Source of the DNA: Pelobates cultripes
Lineage: Eukaryota; Chordata; Amphibia; Anura; Pelobatidae
DNA length: 64,000 nucleotides
Assembly (NCBI GenBank): GCA_933207985.1
Contig: OW240913.1
Coordinates: 273,161,847 to 273,225,846, forward strand
Reading direction: 5' to 3'
The position numbers were made by a program, and so were the translations under genes. Numbering within the stretch: the stretch's first letter is position 1; each line of letters opens with the position of its first letter. This document shows, piece after piece, positions 20,885 to 35,100 of the stretch. The notes under the pieces were generated by a model, which worked only from the letters and a program-made list of their open reading frames with translations, did not search any database and had not been told where the DNA came from.

Positions 20885-21139
20885 TGAATAACCCTGTGTC
20901 CAACTGCACTGTTTAGAGTGGTTTGTGATATAATGAGCTATGGAGGCATACCACACTTCCCTTGTTTGGGTTCACTACATTTCTGCATGATTATATATAT
21001 ATGAGTGCTCAGGTAGGAAAATCATACAGAATCTGTAAAAAAAACAAAAAAAAACCAATCAATCAGTACAAATTGGAACATTTCCTTTTTTTTTTTTATA
21101 TGCTTGATGTGAATTAGTAAAGACAAAAGAAATAACAAA
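20885..21139. other. Short intergenic gap below CRYBG1
   Basis: This AT-rich, non-coding sequence lies between the last MITE and the presumed end of the CRYBG1 transcript. The minus strand just past the AATAAA is T- and GT-rich, as expected of a downstream cleavage element. Confidence 0.45.
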
Positions 21140-23062
21140 ATTTTGTTTTTTTCACATTTATTTTTCAAAAGTAGTTATTCAAAAATGTCATATTTGTTGT
21201 AAAAATCATCTACAAATGTAGTGAAAAAGCATATCACCAAGCAGCACTGCTGTTCAACATAGTCCACCCGTGGAACAGTCCACGGGCGAGATATTGCTGG
21301 AAAAACCCCTTTGCACATAACGTTTATAAACATGAAAACAAAAACATTTTAAAGACATTTTTAAGAATTCACAATTGATCCTAAATAAAGCTGTAGTACT
21401 TTCCGATTCTCTGCAGGAAAGGCCACTATGTATCTCTGTCTGACACACAAATGGGAGTCTGACTGCCAAAGGTTGGGCATATTTATCTCCACGGAGCACC
21501 CCTAACTCGCTAAGAATTATGTTATGAAACAAAGGTTTTCATGGGAGACAAATTCATCCAACATTAACACTGCTTAGTAAATCACTCCTTAAATATTGCT
21601 GTGTTTTTTTATTGGTGAGATCCTGAACACATAAACAGTTCTTAGTTTCAAGAAGACCTTATCACTAAATGGAGCCCATAATTAATCTTATAAAGACAAA
21701 TAATTTGGGGTGTAGGTTGCCTATTACATTTCAGAATTTGTGTTAGGTCTTTTGTGGGTTCCACTGGTGAAAAACTTTAAACATACATTCAAAACATAGC
21801 TTAGTATGCACTACAAAGACAGAATACTGGTTGAAACTGCTAGTAGCCCAGGAGTAAAGCACTGTGTACCTTATGATTATTTTGCAATCCCACCCTAGTT
21901 TGATCTTTGTTATTTACAATAAGCTATGTTATGTTTCTTATCTTGTTGTTTGTGTTTTACAGTTAGTGATCCCAATGACATAATAAAAATAAGTTTATAA
22001 TGTGATGTATCTCACTTTATGCAAGAGCAATAGTCCGCAGCCATTTATGTATCTCATTATATCTATTATTATTTAAGACTCTGGGTTTACGCTGTTGTTA
22101 CTCTTCCTGTTAAGAATGATCAGGCTCATATGGGCAAGTTTTGGAAAGCGGTGCTACCAAGATAAACATACCCAGACATGTACCACTTCTACAGATCGTT
22201 TTGGTTAGAGAGGCTGCTTTCATTTTCTTTCAAGCAATCTATTCAGTTAAAGGGAGTACTAAGCAAATAGTGATGATTTAGAATCCCACTGTAACTTACT
22301 TCTTGCATTTAACCCCAAACAGCATTAAATGCTGGTGTCCACAGTCAGTCATTGTTTGTGTTAACGGAATTCATCAGACAGTAAAGTATGGTTTGCAAAT
22401 TTATGTACTTTGGAAGAAAGCAATATATTTACCCTACATGGAAACAGTACTTATTCAAATAGCAGCCTGCAATCCACCACTTGGTGTCTACAACAGCACA
22501 ATGAATGCTCATGGGTCCATTTATTCCCTACAAAGTCAAGGGATCACCAATATGGTCACTGTGTATCGTAGTTTCACGGATAGAACAGTGCAGTAGTTAT
22601 ATCTGAGATGATAAAGTAGTGAAACGCCTCACTGAACATATGTAGGCTCTGTTCTAAAATATTGTCCACTCCAATAACCGTAGTCTAAGTTGCGGTACAG
22701 AAACAGGTCCCACGTGGCAGTCCTATTAATAGGGCATGGGTTTCAGGCTAAACACATCCAATGTGCACGCAGAGCGAGATGAATTAATGTACATTATACC
22801 CGTTAACATTTACGGAAGTTTCAAATCCCAACTGAAATTTGCTGTAAAAACATCCAAAACGTCATATAACTTGAAGTCAGGTTTCGTTCTTAAGCATTCT
22901 CAGTTGTGCATTGGAAGTCGCTGTAGAGCAAATGGCAGCTGAAGTCAAGATGTGGTGATGGTCACAGATGGCTGTATGAGAGAGTGTCCTAACAGCAGTG
23001 CATATATATCCAGTGCAAGGGACCTGCAGAAAAATGCTGCTGTCTCCAGTCCATGACTTTCT
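21140..23062 (-). other. CRYBG1: CRYBG1 3' untranslated region (predicted)
   Basis: About 1.9 kb follows the TAA stop without any credible frame, intron or transposon. Freedom from repeats, in contrast with both flanks, supports its being transcribed and constrained. The 3' limit depends on which of three AATAAA signals is used. Confidence 0.5.
21157..21162 (-). terminator. CRYBG1: Distal polyadenylation signal AATAAA of CRYBG1
   Basis: This AATAAA hexamer (TTTATT on the plus strand) is the most distal good candidate before repeats begin. A TTTTGTTATTTCTTTTGTC stretch follows. Other AATAAA hexamers inside the UTR at 21608-21613 and 22520-22525 could give shorter transcripts. Confidence 0.5.
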
Positions 23063-23151
23063 TTAGAGAACACATACTTCCCACAGCTGGCTGACCTTCC
23101 CCTCAGTAACTGTGTTTAGGATTACATGCTGCTGATCATACTGGTTACCCC
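23063..23151 (-). CDS. CRYBG1: CRYBG1 exon r: terminal coding exon
   Basis: These 89 coding bases finish the protein (residues 680-708): [26 protein letters not shown], then TAA at 23065-23063. The third QxW motif is QLW. The acceptor is a pyrimidine-rich TTTTTTTAG. It lies 6.3 kb beyond exon q and was recognised only from the expected lectin C-terminus. Confidence 0.92.
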
Positions 23152-26100
23152 CTAAAAAAAGAAAAATAAATCTATTAGATAAGTTATATAGACCTCCATA
23201 TCACAAATCATTCCAAATACACAATTGTGATTAATAAAATGTACCCTCCCCCCCACACTTGAGGTGTATTCTTTTATCTGTATAACACCTACTTGATGAG
23301 AAAAGTTGACACGTACAAAAAAAGAGATCTATTCTACTTTGGTAAATATGGTTCTGTCACAGTTATACATCATCTCCTCATAGAGATGCATTGAATGAAT
23401 GCATCTCTATGAGGAATGTTCAGCGTTCCCATGTAGAGTGTGGAGACACTGTGCAGGACTGACCCAGGAAGTGACCGTCTAAGTAACTGCCACTGGAGGT
23501 GCCCCTGGGCTGTAATGTCAATGCTTACATTAAAAAGTTTGCAGGGACTGACTGTACTCACCAGAACAACTACATTAAGCTGTAGTTGATCTGGTGACTA
23601 TAGTGTCCCTTTAAGATGAAAAGAACGGTATGCGGATTGCTTAATATTTATCAAACACGTTGCCTTATTATCATTAACATTTGTGGTGTTTTTCTTTCTG
23701 GTTGTACGGACTAAAGAACTTTTCATGAGAGGTTTTTATTTTTGTTCTGTTTATGTTCAAACACCTCCCATGACTAAATGACATGTGCAAGCAATGTTAA
23801 TTAGCAATGTCCTGTTGAACAACACCAATTAACCTCCTGATATCAGCCAACCAAGCTCATTATTGTGAGATTAGTGATGAGAACACCGTATAGACCTGGT
23901 CTTAAGACAATATATGAATATATATATTTGCTTATAAACGGGATGAATTGTCTGTGACAAATTATTTATTTTGGAAGTCCTCTTGTTCCATTCATAAGTG
24001 CACCACCACTTATTCCTTTACCCAATAAGAGTCAAAAGGGCTTAGCTACGTCATAATGAACATGCTGACCCAGTGATTTAAGGGTTAAGAAGAAGTAGAA
24101 GATAAGTAAATCTTCTGCCAAAGACTGAAAAAAAAAGACAAGTCCTCACAGAACACCAGCAGGAAACATGAAACAAGTCCTCAGGCCTGAACTGCTTATC
24201 TAATTAAGGTTTTATACAATTAGTCACCAAGAGGCTGTCATACAAGATTAGAAGATTTTACAAAGACACTCCACAAAATGCTATTCTCTTCCAAGAAAAC
24301 AGGACTAGGAACAAATATGATTCAGTTATATACTTATCCTATTACATTCTGTTTAGGATGAATATTGAATGTCGGCCTCTTTGTGCCTCCTCTCTATGAC
24401 TTTGTTCAATGAATGGAGTGCTAATGGAACCTTGTTTATCTTACCTAATTATATGTGTGAACACATTTGCTTCACATACAAATGTTGCGAACGTGAATAA
24501 CAGAGGAGTGATATATTTGAGATCACCCCTCTACATTGTCTTTTAGACAAATTTTTGTTTACCTTACCCAATTATATGTGTGAACACAAAGTTGTGATAT
24601 ATTTGCCCATTGGGGATAGCATAATTCCCCGAAGGTTGCCTATCCCTGTTACAGGACATACTGCTAGAGAGTGGGCTGTTTAAAACTCCAAACAAGGACT
24701 CTAGGTTTGCCTTTGCTTTCGATGAACATGTTATACAGAATACAGAAATGCACATCAGGTGTGTCACTTTTGATCACCCCCTTACACCTCACCATGAGAA
24801 ACACTTATTTCGTTTTCCTTTTTCACTGCATTTCATTTAGTGTAGGGCTATAACTCAGCATGCACTGTTACTATATTTCTACAAGGATCAGCTGTCTGTC
24901 TCTTTAGAGTGTCTTAGGTGCACCCTCTATCTTAAAGGACCACTTTAGGCACCCAGGCCACTTCAGCTTAATGAAGTGGTCTGGGTGCCAGGTCCCTCTA
25001 GGATTAACCCTTGTTTTTTTTTTAGAAACATAGCAGTTTCAGAGAAACTGCTATGTTTATAATAGGGTTAATCCAGCCTCTAAAGCCTCTAGTGGCTGTC
25101 TCATTGACAGCCGCTAGAGGCGTTTGCGTGCTTCTCACTGTGGAAATCACAGTGAGAAGACGCAAGCGTCCATAGGAAAGCATTATGAATGCTTTCCTAT
25201 GAGACAGGCTGAATGCGCGCACAGCTCCTGCCGCGTATGCGCATTCAGCCGAAGAGGAGGAGAGGAGGCGGAGAGCTCCCCGCCCAGAGCTGGAAAAAAG
25301 GTAAGATTTAACCATTTCCTCATCATCCAGCCTGGCGGGAGGGGGGCCCTGAGGGTGGGGTCACCCTCAGGGCACTATAGTGCCAGGAAAACGAGTATGT
25401 TTTCCTGGCACGATAGTGGTCCTTTAAGGTATACCAAGGTAGTATTCGATATCTTCTCCTACTTGCTACTTATCCCTATAGTCTGCCTACTTGTCCCCTT
25501 CTATGAATGTTGAGTGGATGGTTTTTCTTTATTTGAGCTTTATAGGCGCATATTTACCAGCTGGTTTATGTTTCGTTTTCAGTATAGTTAAACTACACTT
25601 CTACCAACAATTAGCATTCACTGTCCTACCCTCTAGCCCAGCGTATTCGTGATTACCACTCACTTTCTAAGTTCTGCATACACACTTTATACTTTTTAGC
25701 ATGCAGATATATTTATACGTCCTCTATGCATATATTTTATTTCATTTATTTTTACAGGGTTAGAGGAATACACATATTGCTACTAACTTCACCTTTCACA
25801 TTGTGCTAAGAAATGCAATAACGTGCATGTCATTAGGCTTTACTTCCCCTTTAAGAGGAATAGGGTGCTTTCAGCAGAAACTTGCAGCTACTTTATTTCT
25901 TGCTAAAATAATGCTGAGTTCAATGTAGAACTCAATGAAGTAGAGTTCTAATATATTGTTGCATTCACTTTGATATCTGCACATTTGTCATTTTCTTATG
26001 TATAATAAAGATACTCCACCATTAATGTATTGGTGATTTTTTTTTTTTTTATCTTTTCCAACAAAAGTAACTTTGATTTTAAGTCTGCCATCTTATACAC

Positions 26101-29100
26101 ATTACTGTCCCCAAATTAAGATGACATCTGTTCACAATGGCCTATAAATGCAATTAAGGTGAGAGAAGACTCTCTATAGAGAGTAATATCTCAAACTCTA
26201 CAGGCTCCCTTTATTCTATTATTTTTAATATCGCCAACAATTATGTGTGCATCGGTAAAGAAACACCAGATAAAATAAATATTAATTTGTAGATAATTTG
26301 TGTTTCTGTATTTTGACATACATTATAAGGAACAGTGGCAAATAAGAATTCATAATATCCATTATGAACTTTGCACTTGAGCAATTTATCAAAACACCTT
26401 GCTGTATCAGTAAATGAACTGATGACAACCAATTGTTTGGTAGATGCAGTTGGCATCTTAGAAGAAATAAACCAGTGTGACAAACGCTCCTTACCCTGGA
26501 CTTTGCCACAAACTCCTGGAGGAGCCTGCTAGATGGCCTCCTGCCCCAGGACTATGGGCCATATTCCAAGACCCTGTTTGGGAGTTAAATCTCCCCAACC
26601 ACCATTAGTAGCTTGCCTTGGGTGTCCCTGGTTCGGCACTTTCCCTTCATGCTAATTTAACCAAACGCTAGCTCTCTGGTGGCCGTTTGCGGGAGCCAAA
26701 CCCACGAATAGTCCTAGCGGTACTTCGCCACGACCGCTATTAAACAAATTTCGTCATGAGGACTTTGTGGGTTCCTGGTCACCTCAGTGGGACTTAGCCG
26801 CGATTGTTCTGGAAGTGTTGTCGACAACTTGGTTTGCGGTTTTAAACCACTTTGAAATTCGCCAGGAGAGCGCTTTTTTGGGGACGGTGCCAGAGACAAA
26901 GGAGAACAAACGCTACCTAGGAGCCAGCCGGAGCACCCCATATTGCGGCTGCCGGAGTGCCAAAAGATGACAGGCAAAAGCACCAAACGCCCTGGAACTG
27001 TTTTGGGCATAGGACCATGTGTGCGGCTGGTCAGAACGTCCACACGGTAGCGTTTCCCCTACACTGTATGGATATAAGCGCTATTTGGAGAACTGGGCGC
27101 TCAGATCAGGGCTATTTAACAATATATAATTTGTGGGGGTTCCTATTTGTTTTGTATGTATTTTGATATATTATATTTTTATGCCGAGTCACTCTGACAC
27201 AGGAATTTGTGGACATTTTGTGGGAGTGTTCTAGGCGTATTTTACTGCAGCCTTCTTTTGCATATAAGTGGGCCATTTGGCCATGATTAAACACATTAGT
27301 TTCTACTCTTCATCAAGTCTAGACTGATGTTTGGGGAATTAGGAGCTATAATCACTGTTTCACTGGGATTTTGGGAGAACTACAGTGGTTATACTCAGGC
27401 GGAGTATAAGGAATGTTACAACCAGCATAACTCACAGTGTACAACAGTACAACACTACTCAACAATACCAATGCCATTTGTTCTTTCTAGTTTTTGAGCA
27501 ATGCATACCACTGTTTCTTAAACAATTCGTCAAGGACAACCAACTTTCAGGGTTTTAGGAACACCGGCTTCTTTTCCAAAGGATATATAAAAAAGACAGG
27601 AGTCTTGATGCTCGTCTAAGTCTGGAAATCTCTTGTGTACATCACTGGTTCTTAAACAAACTCAGTTCTCTTAATTAGTGCTTGTTTACAGGTCGATCTA
27701 TTTGGCCAATATGCAGTTTTACTTGCTTAGAGGTTTGCCTAGATCCTCAAATTGAAAACACAGGCATTACATTATAGCATATATGTATATGAAACAACTT
27801 GGAATCTCTGTTACAGTGAATATAAAGCTGTGTAACTTTATGACGTTCAATGAAAAGAATGTGTCAGCTAGCAGTAAATCCAAAATGTATACAGATTTAT
27901 TGTTTTCTATTCCTTGAAAAGTAGAGTAGGTAACACATTTTAGGACAGGAATTAAAGGAAACGTGCATTTGCACACCCCACAATGTAAATATTATAAATA
28001 TATATATATATATAATAAAAAAAGAGAGGGACTGGCATACATAAGATGGGACAGTGAGAGGATAATGTACACAGAATTGATCAAGTCTGTAACCTTGTCT
28101 AATTCTGGTACATCCATATAAAATTATATAAATTTGTAATTAGATCTACTGTCAACTGAGAACATCTGTTTGGGCTCAGCTACAATCTTACTCATTGTTT
28201 CCGGCTGTTTGTTCTTTCTTCATATATGGCAAGCATTGAATTATATTCCAGTTACAAATGCCTAAGATGCCAAAAGCATTAGTGTTACACTCTCCAGAGA
28301 GATCAAAAGGCGTTGCAGAAGTAAGAATACTGCTTTAAACTTGCAAAATTGAATCAAGTTGCAATTCTTCAGACTTATAGGGTTCCCATTTCTAATGGGG
28401 CTTATTCACTAAAACACATATTGTACAGAACCGTGAATGGAATAGCGAAAATGAGGCTGAAGTAGCCAAGTGGGAAGAATGACTATATTCCAATTCAGTT
28501 ACTTTGGTCTAAAACACTGGCTCTGGCTCTCGTAACAAATACATTGTATTTAGTATGTCATTTAAAGAACAGTGCTGTGTATTTACAACTTGTTATCATA
28601 GCACTAATCAACAGCTAGGCTCTTTAAGTAGGTTGTGGTGCATGAGGCTCCCTTGTTCTAGACCCCATTGTTTTCCCAGTTTTATGGTATATGTACAGCT
28701 CTCTCATAGCTTTCAAAACAACAGCAGAGAGAATCACTTGCATGTTTTGTTTCTGAAAACATGAATAAGTCTATGAAAGGGACACTCTAAGCACAAAAAC
28801 CACTACGCCTTAATGTAGTTGATCTAATGCCCAGACCATGCCTCTGCAGTTTGACAAAAAGTTTTCCCTTTGTTAGAAACAGTAGGGTTTACATTTGTCA
28901 GAGTGCCTTTAGTGACTATCAAGCAGAGGCATTTCCTTGTCAAAGAGAAGCATTAGATTAAGTGCTTTTCTATGAGAAGTAGTCAATTAGCCAACTGTGG
29001 AGATTGCGGTCATATGCACCGGGTGCTTGCAGCGGCAGAACTGGGGTGGCGTTGGATTAAAGAGTTTAACTACTTTTTTTCCCCCTTTACCAGGGTGCTC

Positions 29101-32100
29101 AATAATATAAAGAAGAAGAGGAAAACTCTTTCTTCATAAATACGTTTATTTACTCACATATGGTCTACCGCAAACTGTACAGCTTTCAATCAAAGGATAA
29201 CTGCTGGATTGTATATCCAATAAAGCGGACAACGGGACTACTTATTCCAATAAATAAGCATGTTGCTGCCATCTTGTGATGTGCAGATGTTACCACAGAA
29301 GCTGCAGACCTTATTATTCATGTTATTGTAATGCATTGTACCACAGGGTGCATGCAACTCCGGACATTATGGAGCATGTTGCAATGGCCAAGACTTGTAC
29401 TTGGCCTAGTTTACTGATGGGTGGCAGAGTATATAATGAGTCTGTAATCTCTTATTAATAAAGGTTTTCATGCGATGAGTAGCAGTGTTACCTTTGATGT
29501 CCAAGACAAGGTTTGACTTTGAGCGGGCATAGATCCTTCCATCAGGGTTGATATTCCATTGCATGCACGCTCCTGTTTGCTCCAGAGTCAACCCCAGCTT
29601 GCTGCCGGCAGTAACTAGACTCCCAGATGTTGCAAGGCTGCAATCCTCAGCGATCTGTGGGCCAAACAAACACTTGTTTTAATGAGGTTTGCCCTGCAGG
29701 TTTTACACGTATCAATTAAAATATATATATTTCAAGCAGGTTACATATATTAAAGAGGGAGCATGTTCCAATCAGTTTACCATGAAGTGGGGGTTTCCAT
29801 TCTCCACATCCTTGGCATCAATATTCCATTGTTAACACTTTTTTTGCCATCTAAGGGGGTGGAGTTATGTTTCAGGTGGCAAGCATGTGGAGTGTGTTCT
29901 TACAAACCTGACCTGAGCAAGTACACACCGCACATACATTGCTAGAAACATTATTCCATCCTCAGAGGTCAGTAAGTGACCCACTATATGAATTCATAAC
30001 AATATACTAAAACAGCAAAATTAACCTTCATAGAATGCCTCTGTTAGCTTAAAGATTTACTCCAAGCACCATGACCATTCTAGTGATTTGAAGTGGTCAT
30101 GGTGCCTGCAGTCTGTATGTGCAGCATCTTGCTATGAAATACTGCACACACACAAGCTTTAACCCCTCTGCTGCCGGAAGTGTAACTCCAGCACGGTCAG
30201 CATTTCATGGCTAATGTTAATTTTTTGCAATGTTCATTCACCTCAGCCCATCCTCCCAGATGATCGTCCCCATCATGCTATGGGGAGTGATGTTAGAGAA
30301 GGAGGATCAGGCTGCAGGGAGAACTTGGCCTCTGTGCTGGATCAAGCTGGGTTTTAGTCATTTTATTTTATATGGGGTGGGGGGCCATAATAGGGCAGGT
30401 TGCTTTACCAAATACACAGAATTTCTGTTGAAATTGCCCTTTAACAATAGGTTATCAGGTGTATATATCGGCATGCTGCAGACAAGGACACATAAATAAA
30501 TGTCAAATATACCATATTTGATACTGTAGGACATTATTCAGATAGTACCAATGATGACCAACGGTAACAAAATCCACAGTGCATGTAGACATAGCAACAA
30601 ATTCATTTAAAGTCTGAATCTTACTTGAATTACAATCATATTTTTTGTTGCTGTCTAACAATATATTGGTAAATAATTTGTATGCACACTCACAAGTACA
30701 GTGCATATGATAATTTATATAACATCAAGACAAACAACTAATTATGATTTCTGTCTATGGAAGCATGAATAATTGCTTCCCAGAACAGTTAAGATTAGAA
30801 TCCTGATCCCCTGATACTGTATCTATCCTATGAAGGATTAAACACTTCCATGAGGCATTAAAAAAAAAAAAACAGCAAAAAAAACCCCAAACACATTTTC
30901 TGATGTTTCTATTGCAGTCACTGAACCAAATGCGAACCGATGTTTTGTGGACACTAGATTCAGTATAAGCTACATACTGGTATACACATGTATAAAATAG
31001 TAATGTATTCGTTTTAATCAAGAAGAAATAAGGAACAGTTAATTAACTGTTTCTAATAATTTGAACCTAAAGAATTACATGGGAATTATACTGTATTGCC
31101 AATAAAAAAATAAAAAAAAAGTCCAGTTTTTAGTCTTAAAAATGTGTGTGAAAAATTACAAGTCTAAACAACATATAGAAAACATAAATTATGTCTATTC
31201 CTTTTCTGCTATAAATGAAAAATCCTGCGCAATAATCAAAAACTGTCCTTTATGGAACATCAGCCATTTCCTATTTGCTTTCCATGATTTTCCTCAGTGT
31301 GCCTAGCATCTATAAGGACAGGTCCTGTAATATCTAATACAGTGATACTCAATTGAAGGTGGGCTATTTTCTCAAGTTACAAAAGGATAACAGTAGACAA
31401 TTTCATTAATGAACTGTGAGAGGGTACAGATAAAAAATTTTTGGCTCTGCTTCCTATTTAATTATATAGTACAGGTTAAGGCATATTCTGAAAAACAGCA
31501 GAATTAATCTATAAAATAAAAAAAACAAGAACATCAGCATACATTGGACAACTGATGGAGGCAAGCCATATAAAAATATAGCCTGCGACTTATTAAGAAA
31601 TAAAAAATAAAAAAATAAAAAAATCAACATATACATCATAATACTTCGTATTATCGAGGTAAGTAGTGAATGACAATCTCCATGATTTTTCCAAACACTT
31701 TGTGTGGCTAGGCAACAATAAGACAAGATCGAAAAACCAAAAGAAATGAGGCAGGAATTGACTCACTATGCTTGCACAAAGGAATCGTTATGATTTATTC
31801 TGAGTGCAATGTTGGAACTTAAAGAATGCTGACTTCTCGATTACAGAAAGAGGTGTGCTGTGTTCTAAAATGTAGTGCTTGAATCATTGGGCACACCAGA
31901 AAGCCTGCAGGGTGGGGTAATCATCAGGATTAGATCATTGAACTGTTTATTGACATTTATTGTCAATGCTTACACCTCACCTTAGGAGGAACAGTGTGCT
32001 CATAAATGCATAATAAAAGGTTAAAGAACAAATATGCCAAACATCACACACATTCATGTGATTTCCAAACCCAGCCCCCAACCTCCAACAGATGAATGGC

Positions 32101-35100
32101 AGGTCACATTCTAGTTAATGGTTTATAAGGAGTCGTCTGGAGGCTGGTACAAGCAGTGGGGTTAACTTTTCTGTTGGATTCCACAATGCTGTGTGCTTAA
32201 TAATAATATGTTTCTACAATATGGATAAAAGAAGACTTTACTAAAATTATTCAAGTAGATTAAAAATAGGAACAGTAGGACATACTAGTACATTTTAATG
32301 ATTAAATCAACAAATATTTTAAGTAGAATGGTTAGCGGTTAAGCCAAAGGAGTCAGCTTTAATATTTTTTATACATTTGAAAGGTTCCATATTTTGTAAG
32401 ATGTAATGTTTCAGACTTGCAAAACTAAAACACACCTCTTCACCATCTGCAAGCTACTTTTAACTAAGTAATGTGTATATTAACCAATTGACTGATGGTC
32501 ATCGTTTAACCAATTGATTGACACCATCTTTTCCACTGCACTTATGTTCTTTCCAGAATAAGACTAGTTTCAGATACATTATTTCATATTTAAATAAAAG
32601 TCATTGCTGTTTTATGTAAATTCCCACCAGACTGCATTGGTTCTGGAATTTTTACATTTATTATGTGTGTTTTGTTACTTTAGATCACATTTTCGATTTC
32701 CAGTGGACTTTTGCTTTTAAATATGCTCTCTAACTGGCTTAAAGGTACCAAGCCTAACAATATGTCACATGCTTGGCTATCAGTATGCTCGATTTAAATA
32801 CAGTTTTACAATAAATTTGTTGGCATTCATTTTGTCACCCAATGAGCATTTTCTTTAGAAAATTGGGTAAGGATTGTTTTTTTTTTTTTGCACTAGAGTA
32901 TTAACTGAATGACAGTTGGTACACTTATTGCACAGGTATAGTGGTTTTTATGTGATAAAACGTTTTATTTAGATTGGGATTATGGTTTGTGTGCTGGATT
33001 TTTATATGGTGGCACTACTGTATAATACTGATGTATTTTTAGCCTGGAAAATGGTAGCAATGAATAAGGATTGTATCCTTGGGTATTAGGTAATTGTGGT
33101 ATTAAATAGACTGGAAAGCTTACACCGGAAGTACATTTTTTTTTTAAATAGCTACTTTTTATAAGATACTGCTGCAGGTCTGTTCGGAGGCCAACTGTGT
33201 TTTATTGCCCTTGTATGCACATGGTACAGAGACAATAAAGTTGAATCTGAATTAGCGATATGGCCATGTAAATATAAGATAACATACAAAAAACTGTAAG
33301 GCATTACGGTACTTACTGGGCCCTGCCTTTTATAGGACTGTCTTAAAATATATTTGTATTTTAGTCACTGTAGTTTATAATGTAAATTTAACCCATCAGG
33401 ATTGTTATGAAAGCAAATAAGCAGTGGGAAACTTATGGGAATGGTTTACCCGTCGACTGCTTCAAACTATTGGAAAAGCATAAATACAAGTCTCTTTTGA
33501 AATTCATAAAACTTTCAGTCTATCAGCAGATCTCATATTATATATATTTCTTGATAGACTGCAAGTTTTATGAATTTCAAAACAGACATACATATATCTA
33601 TCAAGAATGAAATATCCAATAATGAGTTCTTACCCGACATCGAAAAGTTCCTTCTTGATAGGCCCAGATTTGATCTTCAGCTCCTGTGTCTTCCATGACC
33701 TGTATCCTCAGGAGCTTGATATCATCAAGAGTTCCGTTTGTAGACATGAACATTCCACTGGCCTTGTTCCTGAGTTTGAAGTATAGTCTTTTCTGTAAGA
33801 AGAACAAACATGAGGCGATGAGGCGTCAGCAGTTCTATCTCTTAGTATAAACTCTGATTGAATGTAGGAGCATAATGCACAAAAAAACATGTTAAAATAT
33901 TTGGGTCTTTGTTATTTCAAGACTTATCAGTGAGTTAGTGAGGAATGTTGCTAGACATTACTTGTAACTGTAACTATGTTTTTTTTAATTGCTTAACAAA
34001 TTCCCTTAACAATCAGTAAAAAATAAAATTAAAAAAAGTGTGGTTTCTACTGCAGTGGTTCCAAACCCAGTAAGGCACGGCAACATTCCAGTTTTTAACA
34101 GTATCTAGAACAGAATTAAAGAATGACTAGATCCAGGTTAGTTGACTGTTGATGTGCTTATAGTACTGGGTAAGCAACAACGATTCTAGGTAATTGCAGA
34201 GAACCTGTTCTATGACTATCCATAGTTTACCTTACTTAACAGAATTATCTTAGTGTATCAGCCATCTGCTGCTGTGAGTAAACTAAAACTATAATTTATT
34301 TTTAATTCACTGGAGGTTAAGACCCAACATCAACTTGCCTAAACAAAGAGGCACAACCAGTCTTGCTTCATCCTTTATTTCTCGGTTTACAAATCAATGG
34401 CCAGAACTAAGAGGGAGATTCTCCTAACATAGGGAAAAACTTAAAAGTAAGCATGCACATTACAACTCTACCTTTCGGAAAGCATGGATCAAAGAGTTAA
34501 AGTACAAGGTTATTCAGGCTTGGGCTTTGCCAGGGTATCACACTGATTGAAGTTTAAAAAGTTCAGAGATTATTAAGCACCGACGGTTCAAGAAAGAAAA
34601 CTGTTCAGAAATGCTATTACCTTAAAGTTATACATACCTGTCGAAGGGGCCGTAGAGAACCTATTCTTTCCCACCCACTGAACTGGCTCCATTGTGCTAT
34701 CTTGCCAGGAAAAATGAAAATTTGGCGACCACGGTAGTTGTTAAATTCATAGAGAACCCATCTGTAAGAAAAGGCATTGGAAAGTGATATAAGATAATTA
34801 TTAAATGTTTTTATTAGTCTCTATTGAAGATCATGAATTATCTAACTTTCCACAATGTGTTGCTTCTCTATCCAACCAACTTCAATGCATGATATTCCAA
34901 GATGCTCACCCAGTCTCCACTCCTTCAAAAAAAAATCATTAAGAAACCCACTTCTTCAATTAAACTGTTAATAGCTCCCGACTGATTCCTCTCTTGCAAT
35001 GGTCACTAGTCTAATACTATCCTTTCGTTTTGTGTAATTTTACCCCACTCCCTCTAGCATTTAAGCTCATTGAGCAGGGCCCTCAACCCCTCTGTTCCTG

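Noticed and set aside
22303..22942. 97- and 68-codon frames on the plus strand opposite the CRYBG1 3' end
   Set aside because: They lie in the predicted 3' UTR in antisense, show no domain and have ordinary AT-rich composition.
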